Source of the DNA: Paludibacteraceae bacterium
GTDB taxonomy: Bacteria > Bacteroidota > Bacteroidia > Bacteroidales > Paludibacteraceae
Direction: 5' to 3'
DNA length: 57,332 bases
Assembly: GCA_024693065.1 (NCBI GenBank)
Contig: JAILLP010000031.1
Location: 1 to 57,332, forward strand
Under the pieces are notes generated by a model. The model ran no database searches. It was not told the origin of the DNA and saw nothing but the letters and a program-made list of their open reading frames with translations. Every line of letters starts with the position of its first letter. Positions within the stretch are counted from its first letter, which is position 1. The position numbers and the translations under genes are program-made. Below, piece by piece: positions 26,935 through 35,155 of this stretch.

Positions 26935-28284
26935 ATGATGAAAAAGAAGCTGATTCTTGCGGTTTTGTTCATCGCCATCGCATTGTTTTGTTACAAGCGA
27001 TGGGATGTGTGGTTCGGCAATCCGCCTGAGCCGGGTTATGATATTCAACATCATCCTGCGAGAGTTCTTCTGACAGTTGGACCTTCGGAATCCTCACGCT
27101 ATGTCTCGTGGCAGTGTGACTCCGTGGCGCAGTTGGGTTGGCTGGATCTGTGCGACACGCTCGGACATGACACGTTGGTCTACGAGACCATGGGACAACC
27201 TTTCCGCTCACGGGCGGGTGTCGCGGCGTACTTTTCGGTCTTGTTGGATTCCCTTAGAACGGATATGGATTATTGTTATAGGGTGCGCGTCGGACAAGAC
27301 ACGTCGGCTTGGATGCAGTTCCATATGCCGGCCGCTTCGGACGACTTCTCCTTCCTCTACTTCGGTGACGTGCAGGATGAGGTGGACGATAACGCCTTCG
27401 ACTCTTTGCTTCCGAACATCATGGCGCATAACGCGGATGCTTCGTTCCTCCTGTTCGGCGGCGATTTGATCGAACGGCCGATGGACAAGTATTGGGAGAA
27501 GGTTTTCGCTTCTCTCTCTTCTTACGCCTACACTTATCCGATTGTCTCTGTGCCGGGTAATCATGAGTATCTGAAGGGCGTTACGCGTACGTTGGAGGAA
27601 CGTTTCCCGCTGGTCTTCCCTTACTACGATATGGAGGCTCATGACGACAATGCGCTCTTTTCCTTCAAGATGGGCGATGCACGCTTCTTCTTACTGGATT
27701 CCAACAAGGATTTCTGGTGCCTCTGGTCGCAGCGGATGTGGCTCGAAAAGGAACTCTCCGCATGCAAGGAGAGGTGGAAGATTGTGGTGCTTCACCATCC
27801 GATCCGCTCCATTAAGAGTTCCATGAACAATTGGGTCGTCAAGCAGTTCTTTGACGATTTGGTCTGTGAGAAGGGAGTGGACCTTGTGCTGCAGGGCCAT
27901 GAGCATGGATATGCCCGCTTCAATGTGGATGCTTCTTCAGACAAGGGGATGACTGAGCCGCTCCGTTTGGTATCCTATTGTTCCAGGAAAGATTACATGC
28001 TCCAGTTCCATGGCGATGTGGCGAAATGGGGCACGGACAGCCGCTACTTCCAGCGGATCTCCTTCTCGGGCGATACGCTCTCTCTCTCCACCTTTGATGC
28101 AGGCTTGCAATTGTACGATAGGGTGAAAATCGTGAAGACGGGTGATTCCAGACGTTTGATCGATGAAGGGGCGGATATCCCTGAGAAAATCCGTGTTTCC
28201 GACTGGTTCCGCGCGAACAAAAGCGCCAAGAAGGTGAAGAAGTTCGAGGAGAACATTGAGAAGTGGCGCAAAAACAAGCCTTGA
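26935..28284 (+). CDS. Membrane-anchored or exported calcineurin-like metallophosphoesterase
   Basis: A 449-residue protein with an N-terminal hydrophobic segment (LILAVLFIAIALFCY), which acts as an anchor or signal. A purple-acid-phosphatase-like fibronectin-type N-domain spans ~35-140 (RVLLTVGPSESSRYVSWQ). The metallophosphoesterase domain follows: YFGDVQD, LLFGGDLIE, SVPGNHEYL, VVLHHP and LQGHEHGYAR supply the complete dinuclear-metal ligand set. It is probably a periplasmic phosphatase or phosphodiesterase; the substrate is unknown. The stop of the decarboxylase and this ATG are one base apart, suggesting co-transcription. It converges with the helix-hairpin-helix gene with only 7 bases between. 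Confidence 0.88.
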   Translation: MMKKKLILAVLFIAIALFCYKRWDVWFGNPPEPGYDIQHHPARVLLTVGPSESSRYVSWQCDSVAQLGWLDLCDTLGHDTLVYETMGQPFRSRAGVAAYFSVLLDSLRTDMDYCYRVRVGQDTSAWMQFHMPAASDDFSFLYFGDVQDEVDDNAFDSLLPNIMAHNADASFLLFGGDLIERPMDKYWEKVFASLSSYAYTYPIVSVPGNHEYLKGVTRTLEERFPLVFPYYDMEAHDDNALFSFKMGDARFFLLDSNKDFWCLWSQRMWLEKELSACKERWKIVVLHHPIRSIKSSMNNWVVKQFFDDLVCEKGVDLVLQGHEHGYARFNVDASSDKGMTEPLRLVSYCSRKDYMLQFHGDVAKWGTDSRYFQRISFSGDTLSLSTFDAGLQLYDRVKIVKTGDSRRLIDEGADIPEKIRVSDWFRANKSAKKVKKFEENIEKWRKNKP

Positions 28285-28291
28285 TGGGGGG

Positions 28292-28882
28292 CTATTCTTT
28301 GGTCGATGATCCTTTCCTTGCCTTGGCGGTCGTGTCCACCCATACGTGGGGCAAGATGTGCCGATAGGTCTCTTCCGATAGCCCGTAGATATCCTTCAGT
28401 TGCTCCTTGTGGGTGAATCCGCCTATCTTTTTCCTGTATTTCACAATCCGTTGGGAAAGTTTGCTGCCGATTCCCCGTAGCTGCTTCAGCGTTGTGGTGT
28501 CCGCCGTGTTCAGTTCGATTCTCAGCTTTTCGTATTCTCTGTTTTTGAGGGATTGTGAGGCGAATGTTTTCCCTTCCTCCTTTTGAGGACGTCCTTGTTT
28601 TGTATGGATGGGCTTATGTCCTTGTTTGGCGTGATATTGTTGGGGGCGTTTGTTCCCTGCGTCAGCCCTCCGTCTGTCCGGCTCTTTGAGGAAGGAAAGT
28701 GTCGTGTCACCTTCTTCCGCCAATAGACTGTCTGTCTGTTCTTTGACTTGTTCCACTTCGCTTGGCATCGTCGCTTGAGAGGGGATGCAAAAGTTAACCG
28801 CGAACATTAATAGTATCAAGCAGGCTAAAACCAATAGCCCGTTCCGTTCTCCTTTCGAGAAAAATAAGAAGTCCTTCCACAT
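28292..28882 (-). CDS. Membrane-anchored helix-hairpin-helix protein (ComEA-like)
   Basis: A 196-residue protein with one N-terminal membrane span (NGLLVLACLILLMFAVNFC) after a short cytoplasmic tail. A charged low-complexity linker (~40-110) leads to a C-terminal ComEA-type helix-hairpin-helix pair (IELNTADTTTLKQLRGIGSKLSQRIVKYRKK ... LKDIYGLSEETYRHILPHV). ComEA-like proteins bind DNA on the outer face of the inner membrane during uptake; here DNA binding is inferred from the motif alone. No other competence gene is in view. The tail end converges with the metallophosphoesterase. Confidence 0.82.
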   Translation of the reverse strand: MWKDFLFFSKGERNGLLVLACLILLMFAVNFCIPSQATMPSEVEQVKEQTDSLLAEEGDTTLSFLKEPDRRRADAGNKRPQQYHAKQGHKPIHTKQGRPQKEEGKTFASQSLKNREYEKLRIELNTADTTTLKQLRGIGSKLSQRIVKYRKKIGGFTHKEQLKDIYGLSEETYRHILPHVWVDTTAKARKGSSTKE

Positions 28883-28937
28883 GATGGTGCAAATAAAACA
28901 AATATGTTATTATAACGCAAAGATAATGGTTTTTGAA

Positions 28938-29130
28938 TTAAAAGTTAAAAATTAAAAGTTAAAAATTAAGAGTTAAAAATTTAGAATCAGTCGAGCAACG
29001 TTTCAAAAATGACTACGTCGAACTAGCTTTAATTCCTAATTGGGGAAAGGATGAATGTTATTTGTCCCTACCATGTCGAATCAACGATTCAAAAACTCTT
29101 AACTCTTAATTCTTAATTCTTAATTCTTAT
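28938..29130. repeat. Inverted heptamer arrays flanking a 116-bp core (MITE-like)
   Basis: Six TTAAAAR/TTAAGAG heptamers (28938-28979) face five heptamers of complementary type, CTCTTAA/TTCTTAA (29096-29130), across a core of about 116 bp. The core contains gactacgtcgaact (29011-29024, identical to 7274-7287) and two related pieces, caacgtttcaaaa (28996-29008) and caacgattcaaaa. The right array runs into the promoter of the gene at 29159. No coding capacity is seen. Confidence 0.65.
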
Positions 29131-29133
29131 TGC

Positions 29134-29141
29134 TATCTTTG
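29134..29141 (+). promoter_or_regulatory. -7 element for the Ig-like lipoprotein gene
   Basis: TATCTTTG, an exact TAnnTTTG, lies 18 bases before the start codon at 29159. Its expected -33 position falls inside the heptamer array. Confidence 0.55.
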
Positions 29142-29158
29142 CGCTAATTTGCGGAAGA

Positions 29159-31030
29159 ATGGATAGAAAGAACGTTATATATCTGTGGGTTTCGGCCTTG
29201 TTGCTTATGCTAATGGGCGCATGTGCGAACATGGCGCAAGGTCCGACGGGAGGCAAGGCGGATGCTGTACCTCCAACCTATTTGGGCAGCAATCCTAAGA
29301 ATGGGGCGCTGAATGTGAATAGTAAGCGGGTGGAGATTCAATTCGATGAATATCTCCAGTTGAATGACCCGTTTAAGAATTTGACGGTTTCTCCTCCCCA
29401 AAAGGGCAATCCTTCCGCCAAGGCTATTGGTAAGAAAATCGTTGTGGAGCTGCGGGATTCATTGCAGCCGAACACTACCTATACGCTGGATTTCGGCAAT
29501 TCCATCGGTGACTTTACGGAGAACAACAAGGTCAGCAATTTCCTCTATTCATTTTCGACGGGCGACCAGCTGGATAGCATGGTCATTTCGGGTATTGTAT
29601 TGAATGCGGAGGATCTGTCTCCCGTAGAGGGTGCGGTGGTCGGTATCTATAGCGATGACGCGGATTCCTCCTTCCTCACGCGTCCGTTTGAACGTATTGC
29701 GAAGACACAGGCGGGCGGACAGTTTTATATCAGGGGTGCGGCGCAGAAAAAGTATCGGATCTTTGCGCTTGAGGATATGAATAACAATTTCTTCTTCGAT
29801 CAATCCGCCGAGGGTATTGCCGTACAGGAGGGTGACGTTGCGATTCCTTCCCTCTTGATAGAACAGCGGATTGACACTGTCTATGGCGATTCCATGAAGA
29901 TTGATACGATTATCCGACGGGAAGTGCGCAAGTACGCCCCGGATAGCATTATACTGCGCTTCTTTCATGAAAAGGTTAACTTCCAGCAATTTAAGAAAAT
30001 CGAGCGTCCTACCCGTAATCAGTTCACCCTCTATTTCGAAAAAATGGAGGAGAGCCTGCCGAAAATCGCTTTGGTGGATACTGTGGCGGACAATTGGTTC
30101 CTGATGGAGGCGAATAAGATGGCGGACACCATCCGTTGTTGGGTTACCGACAGCAATCTCTACCGCAAGGATACGATCGTGTTGTCGATGTCGTACCTGA
30201 AAACTGACTCCGCCGGGACCTTGATTCCTTGCGTGGACACCCTTAAGGCGACGCTGACCTCCTCGTTCCTGAAGAATGAGCTGAAGGCTGCCCAACAGGA
30301 GGATGCGAGACAGAAAAGAGCTTTGAAACATAACCGTAAACTCCGCCGTACGAACCTTGTCGACTTTACTCACTTCTCGACGGTGGGTATTACGGAAAAG
30401 CCTGCCTTGGTTTGGGAAAGACCGCTCGCTTCTATCGACGAGCGTAAAATCCATCTGTATAGGGCTACTGATTCATTGCGTACACCGCTGCCGTTCTCCC
30501 TCGTCAAGGATAGCGCCAGAGACAATAGCAGGAGGTATCTCATCTCTTCACCTGAATTACACCCTGATAGTTCCTTCTCGCTTGCAATCGATTCGGCTTG
30601 CGCGTATGACTTTTATGGTAACCATAATGATTCGATCTCTCTGATGTTTAAAATGTTGGGAGAAGAATTGTATGGCAAGGTGACGATGTCCCTGTCGAAT
30701 GTGCAGGGCAATGCCTTCATCGAACTCTTGAATACAAAGGAGGAGGTGGTGCGCTCTTGCCCGGTGAAGGATAATGTGATTACGTTCGAACACTTGAATG
30801 GAGGCACCTATTTCGCCCGAATCATCATGGACGAGAACCAAAATGGTGTGTGGGATACTGGAAACTTTCGGGAGGGAATCCTTCCGGAGAAGGTTTACTA
30901 TTTCTATAAGAATTTCAAGGTGCGTGCCAATTGGGAGGTCTCCGAGAGCTGGGACGTGTTGGCTACTCCATTGTGCCAACAACGTCCGTCTGGTATGACC
31001 AAGAGGAAAAAGGATAAAAATGGCAGGTGA
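29159..31030 (+). CDS. Ig-like domain lipoprotein
   Basis: A 623-residue lipoprotein: signal with lipobox MGAC and Cys22. The Big_5-type Ig-like domain follows (~38-135: PPTYLGSNPKNGALNVNSKRVEIQF ... YTLDFGNSIGDFTENN ... YSFSTG is the family hallmark, here quoted only in parts). A prealbumin-like/CarboxypepD_reg-like segment (~145-220, VISGIVLNAEDLSPVEGAVVG) and further beta domains to a final GTYFARIIMDENQNGVWDTG segment complete it. Such proteins are conserved single-copy in Bacteroidetes, placed at the cell envelope; their role is not defined. It overlaps the WbqC gene by 11 bases. Confidence 0.85.
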   Translation: MDRKNVIYLWVSALLLMLMGACANMAQGPTGGKADAVPPTYLGSNPKNGALNVNSKRVEIQFDEYLQLNDPFKNLTVSPPQKGNPSAKAIGKKIVVELRDSLQPNTTYTLDFGNSIGDFTENNKVSNFLYSFSTGDQLDSMVISGIVLNAEDLSPVEGAVVGIYSDDADSSFLTRPFERIAKTQAGGQFYIRGAAQKKYRIFALEDMNNNFFFDQSAEGIAVQEGDVAIPSLLIEQRIDTVYGDSMKIDTIIRREVRKYAPDSIILRFFHEKVNFQQFKKIERPTRNQFTLYFEKMEESLPKIALVDTVADNWFLMEANKMADTIRCWVTDSNLYRKDTIVLSMSYLKTDSAGTLIPCVDTLKATLTSSFLKNELKAAQQEDARQKRALKHNRKLRRTNLVDFTHFSTVGITEKPALVWERPLASIDERKIHLYRATDSLRTPLPFSLVKDSARDNSRRYLISSPELHPDSSFSLAIDSACAYDFYGNHNDSISLMFKMLGEELYGKVTMSLSNVQGNAFIELLNTKEEVVRSCPVKDNVITFEHLNGGTYFARIIMDENQNGVWDTGNFREGILPEKVYYFYKNFKVRANWEVSESWDVLATPLCQQRPSGMTKRKKDKNGR

Positions 31031-31637
31031 CGCTATGGCTGGCTCGGTTTTGCTCTCTTCCGCCTACTTGGGCCCCGTCTCCTATTACCAGGCGGTCGCT
31101 TCGGCTGACCATGTGCGCATCGAGCAGTACGACCATTACCATAAACAGACCTATCGCAACCGCTGTAGGATCCTGACGGGCAACGGGGTGATGGACCTCT
31201 CTGTGCCGGTGGTCAACACGGGCGGAAAGATGTGCGTGAAGGATCTGCGGATCGCTTACGTGGAGAACTGGCAACAGGTGCACTGGCGGGCAATCGCCTC
31301 GGCTTATAACTCTTCGCCTTTCTTTGAATACTATAAGGATGATTTCGAGCCTTTCTATACGAAGAAGACGGAGTTCCTCATCGATCTGAACATGGAGCTG
31401 ATGCGGGTCGTGATGGAGCTGATCGGACTGAAGCCGGAGCTCTCCTTGACGGACGATTATCTGACGGAACCCTCTTGCCAAGATTTGCGGGAGGCTTTCT
31501 CCCCCAAAACAGAGTCTTCCCTCCCGTTGAGGCCTTATTATCAAGTCTTCGACCAGAAGTTCGGCTTCGTGCCTGACATGAGCGTGCTGGATCTGTTGTT
31601 CAATATGGGCCCCGAGTCCATCCTCTATTTGAAATGA
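31020..31637 (+). CDS. WbqC family protein
   Basis: A 205-residue cytoplasmic protein of the WbqC family: LLSSAYLGPVSYYQAVASAD at the start, FDHYHKQTYRNRC-like (here YDHYHKQTYRNR), WQQVHWRAIASAYNSSPFFEYY in the middle, LDLLFNMG at the end. Family members are linked to polysaccharide or nucleotide-sugar aminotransfer pathways; the reaction is unproven. The start overlaps the end of the Ig-like lipoprotein gene by 11 bases. An ATG 15 bases downstream is an alternative. Confidence 0.9.
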   Translation: MAGDAMAGSVLLSSAYLGPVSYYQAVASADHVRIEQYDHYHKQTYRNRCRILTGNGVMDLSVPVVNTGGKMCVKDLRIAYVENWQQVHWRAIASAYNSSPFFEYYKDDFEPFYTKKTEFLIDLNMELMRVVMELIGLKPELSLTDDYLTEPSCQDLREAFSPKTESSLPLRPYYQVFDQKFGFVPDMSVLDLLFNMGPESILYLK

Positions 31638-31685
31638 CCGAAGGGGTGATCCCCTCGCTTATATAAGTATAAAATTGTGACCATT

Positions 31686-34600
31686 ATGAATCGTTTTCTA
31701 AAGAAATCGTTGGTGTTGTGCGCCGGTTTGTGCTTCGGCACGTTGGCTTCGTTCGCCGCCGTCCCTGTCCATATCAACTCGGGTAATCCTGCCTATCCCT
31801 TCCCACAGTTCTTGGAGTATGCGTGTGGCGGAAACCTGGGAACGAATAACCCGGAGGGTCTGACCCATGCCGAGATGGAACAACTTATCCGTACGGCTTA
31901 CCAACAGCATGCGAACGAGTTTGAATACACGGGCGATGAACATGAGGGCATAAAATATATCTGGACCCCTTACAAGGCCGCCTACGACTGCTCCGAGGGC
32001 GATGGCTACGCTTTGCTGGCCGCTGCCTACATGGCGGACAAGGTGACGTTCGACGGCTACTGGATGTGCACGCATGACAAACGGCGCGTGCATACGAAAC
32101 GATACAAGGATTGTACCGATAATGCGCCTAACTATCCTTATGGTGAATTCGCCATCAGTGACGGCGCGGACGAGGGCGGCAATACGGCGGCGGACGGTGA
32201 CGTCGATGTGGCGCTCGCGCTCTATGTCGCCTATAAACAGTGGGGTGAGTTCATGCGGAACGATAAGGGGGAGATCGTCAAGGATGCTTGCGGAAACCCT
32301 ATCAGCTATAAGCAGGAGATGATCAATGTGGTGCGTGGTCTGGTGGCGATGAGCACCAGTAACCCTGATAAGAACCCTCGCCCCGTCAATACGGGTCTGA
32401 TCGGTCTGGACGGCTATATGAGGGGTGGCGATACTTGGAAAGAGTTGACGGACTGGGCTTTGCAGAAGGAGAACTACATCGAATGGAATGGTGTCCCTGT
32501 CTATCCTCTCTATGCGAAAGAGGGTGGAGAACAACAGCATATCGACTATTGCGCACCCGCCTATTTCCGTGAGTTCCACGATCTGATTCTTTCCCTAAAA
32601 GATGAGATCGGTACCACGGCGGAGTGGGAGGCTGAGCAATACCGCCGTGGTGAAGCCTCTTCCGACTGGTTGATCAACGATCTGATCAGTAAGAACAAAA
32701 CCTCTTTGCCTACCGCTGGCTGGAACACTTGCAGCCGTGACGGTAGCCAAACCACCTACTCCAACTTCCAGGATGGTGAGGACTATCGTTGCCCTTGGCG
32801 TACCATCAGCAACTATGTTTGGCACGGCAACCCCGACTACTCTTGGAACCCTGTCTCCCACCAGGTCGAGGAGGGTGCGAACAAATATGAATACGATGCT
32901 GCGGTGAAATTGTCCGACTATATGCGCGACCCTGCCCATTGGGGCTCTGGATCCACTTGCTACACGAAGGGGGATAAGAAGATCCCTTATTCGGGCCCGA
33001 GGATGATGGGCTGGCAGATTGATCCGATGACGGGCGCTACCCTCGATGACGCGAACACTTCCGCACTGGGTATGCAAAAGGGCGCCGCCGCTTTCGCCGC
33101 AATCGGTGCACAAGATTATGATTTGATGGGCGACTTGTTCAATGTGATCTACGAGAACTGGGACGCCAAAGGTCAAACAACCGATAAACAATGGGTCTCC
33201 AACTATATGAGCGGATGGTTCCGCCAAACGGGTTTGATGGCCTTGACGGGCAACTATCCTGCGCCTTCCCAAATGAAGGCTCAGCCTAACCTGAAGATCT
33301 ATAGGGCGCTGAAGGATAGCATGTCCTGCTGCCACGTGGGGGATACCATCACCTACCTGCTCTCCTACCGTAACTATGGTTCCGTGGATGCGCAAAGCGT
33401 CGTTATCGTTGAGAAGTTGCCGACCGATTTCTATTTCTTGGATGCGGACAATGGCGGAACGTACGATGCCGCGACCCATACGTTGACGTGGACCATGGAC
33501 CAATTGGCGGGTCTGAAGAGCGATAATATGGAGGGCGAGGCGATCGACTTCTCCGCTCCGAACCTCTCGAAGACAATCGGAACGGTCTCCTACCGATGCG
33601 TGGCGAAGAGTGGTGCGTCTGGTCGCTACCAGGCCACCGCTGAGATTTCCTGCGCCAACGGATTGGGCTCGAAGACGAACCTCTACCCGAACTATGTCAC
33701 GGCGACGATGCAGCGCAACCTGATTGAGGTGATCCCTACGAACCTCACCGTCACGAAGACGTCGGATGTCACGGAGGTGGAGAAGAACGATGTCGTCACC
33801 TTCAGCGTGAACCTCTCGAACGACACGATTCCTTGGCTGACGGGCGGACGACCGGATGTCAACGTGGCGTTGGCCGACGAGGTGAAGGGCGCGCAATATA
33901 ACTTGATGTTCAAGATCTATCATGATGCGGTGGAACCTTATGTCGACAATGGAAACTATCGTGTCACGGTCTTCAAGGATTTGAAGGACGCGACCAACCT
34001 CCAATGCTCGTTCGACCTGATCGAGGGCACGCAGAATGGCGCGACGATGGGCACGAACGCTAACGATTTCGTCTTTAAGGATGAGGTCTTGGCGGATGGC
34101 ACCCGTATGTTCTCCGTGCAGTTCCCTCATGCCTTGGCTGCCTCCACTTACTATCTGAACGAGATGGCCGGAGCCGCTAAGTTCAATTGCGAGGGAACGA
34201 AGTACCCGTTGCGTGTGGTGGCCCGTTTCTATGATGCGAGTTGGAAGACACTCGATTGGAAGGCGGGCTTCTCCCAATTGATCAATGACAGTGACGAAGG
34301 CTATTATTTCCCGGTCACGCCTTCCTTCCAATCCTTGGAGGAGCCTCAGCCGGTGGACCGCCTCTTGCGGACGGCTTGCGACGGCGTGTCGAAACTCACG
34401 AAGAATGTCTTGGTGGAGGAGTTTGATGGCTATGTGTGGCGTAAGATCCTTGGCAATAGCCCGTTCGTGAACGGTGATGTGGCGAAGAATGTCATGGTGA
34501 CCGACACCATTCCGTTGGGCTTCGAGTTCGTCAAGTTTACGGACGAGAAAACTTCCGCGACGTTCCAACCTGCTGATGGTAAGCCTTATGCGGGTATTGT

Positions 34601-34928
34601 GACCTACTCTGCGGGAAGCATGGACTTAGGCACGAAGGATGGATTCTCCTACCAGTGCAAGTACGTGGGAGGTGACGCTAAAAAGATCGCATGCGGAAGC
34701 CATGCCACAAGCGACAGGGAGTCGGTCAGCTCCGCACCGTTGATCATTGTCGACAAGGAGGGTACAGGGCTCTCTCTTGTGCCGTCGGACAATCCGTATG
34801 TGGATGTCTATAACAGCTTAGGTGTCCTTGTGAGAAAGCATGTTCTCGAGACGGAGGCGTTGAAGGGCTTGATGCCGGGCGTTTACGTGGTCGGTGACAA
34901 GAAGATGGTGAAGACGGTAGAGGAATAA
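31686..34928 (+). CDS. Secreted GH8 enzyme with DUF11-like domains and T9SS type A tag
   Basis: A predicted cell-surface beta-glucanase or xylanase of 1080 residues. The ATG at 31686 gives a signal peptide (NRFLKKSLVLCAGLCFGTLASFA); a GTG at 31677 is possible. The GH8 (alpha/alpha)6 domain spans ~25-525: CSEGDGYALLAAAYMADK with acid Glu104, ADGDVDVALALYVAYKQWG with Asp170/172/174, GEDYRCPWR with Asp366, and GWFRQTGLMALTGNYP at the end. Residues ~530-1000 hold three DUF11/CARDB-like beta domains (GDTITYLLSYRNYGSVDA, TVTKTSDVTEVEKND, LVEEFDGYVWRK). A type A sorting domain closes the protein (VDVYNSLGVLVRKHV ... MPGVYVVGD). It is a tandem paralogue of the next gene. Confidence 0.9.
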   Translation: MNRFLKKSLVLCAGLCFGTLASFAAVPVHINSGNPAYPFPQFLEYACGGNLGTNNPEGLTHAEMEQLIRTAYQQHANEFEYTGDEHEGIKYIWTPYKAAYDCSEGDGYALLAAAYMADKVTFDGYWMCTHDKRRVHTKRYKDCTDNAPNYPYGEFAISDGADEGGNTAADGDVDVALALYVAYKQWGEFMRNDKGEIVKDACGNPISYKQEMINVVRGLVAMSTSNPDKNPRPVNTGLIGLDGYMRGGDTWKELTDWALQKENYIEWNGVPVYPLYAKEGGEQQHIDYCAPAYFREFHDLILSLKDEIGTTAEWEAEQYRRGEASSDWLINDLISKNKTSLPTAGWNTCSRDGSQTTYSNFQDGEDYRCPWRTISNYVWHGNPDYSWNPVSHQVEEGANKYEYDAAVKLSDYMRDPAHWGSGSTCYTKGDKKIPYSGPRMMGWQIDPMTGATLDDANTSALGMQKGAAAFAAIGAQDYDLMGDLFNVIYENWDAKGQTTDKQWVSNYMSGWFRQTGLMALTGNYPAPSQMKAQPNLKIYRALKDSMSCCHVGDTITYLLSYRNYGSVDAQSVVIVEKLPTDFYFLDADNGGTYDAATHTLTWTMDQLAGLKSDNMEGEAIDFSAPNLSKTIGTVSYRCVAKSGASGRYQATAEISCANGLGSKTNLYPNYVTATMQRNLIEVIPTNLTVTKTSDVTEVEKNDVVTFSVNLSNDTIPWLTGGRPDVNVALADEVKGAQYNLMFKIYHDAVEPYVDNGNYRVTVFKDLKDATNLQCSFDLIEGTQNGATMGTNANDFVFKDEVLADGTRMFSVQFPHALAASTYYLNEMAGAAKFNCEGTKYPLRVVARFYDASWKTLDWKAGFSQLINDSDEGYYFPVTPSFQSLEEPQPVDRLLRTACDGVSKLTKNVLVEEFDGYVWRKILGNSPFVNGDVAKNVMVTDTIPLGFEFVKFTDEKTSATFQPADGKPYAGIVTYSAGSMDLGTKDGFSYQCKYVGGDAKKIACGSHATSDRESVSSAPLIIVDKEGTGLSLVPSDNPYVDVYNSLGVLVRKHVLETEALKGLMPGVYVVGDKKMVKTVEE

Positions 34929-35078
34929 CGGTCATGCCGTTTCCTGCTTGATAAAGTGTAAATGTATTCCCGTATAGTACGGGCTGAAATAAAAGGTGTG
35001 ATGAGCGTTAGAAAGGTGTATGAGCGTTTCTTGGGGAGGGCACAGGATGAACTCCTCGGAAATCGTATGTTAAAATGT

Positions 35079-35108
35079 TTTAAACTTTCAAAGGAAATGC
35101 TATATTTG
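35079..35108 (+). promoter_or_regulatory. Promoter of the giant GH8-adhesin gene
   Basis: TATATTTG at 35101-35108 is an exact TAnnTTTG. TTTA at 35079-35082, 18 bases upstream, is one change from TTTG. The start codon at 35156 leaves a leader of about 40 bases. Confidence 0.55.
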
Positions 35109-35155
35109 CAACTTAGTATTTTATATAGTAGGTTAAACGAAAATATTATTCAACC

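Noticed and set aside
32595-34568. Very long open frame (657 codons) on the minus strand inside the GH8 gene, with similar ones opposite SulP (10665-12065), the GH43 gene (5879-6757) and the giant GH8 gene (40385-41446)
   Set aside because: The products are rich in Arg, His and Ile with no domain pattern, and they sit exactly opposite strongly supported genes. They are shadows of biased codon use.
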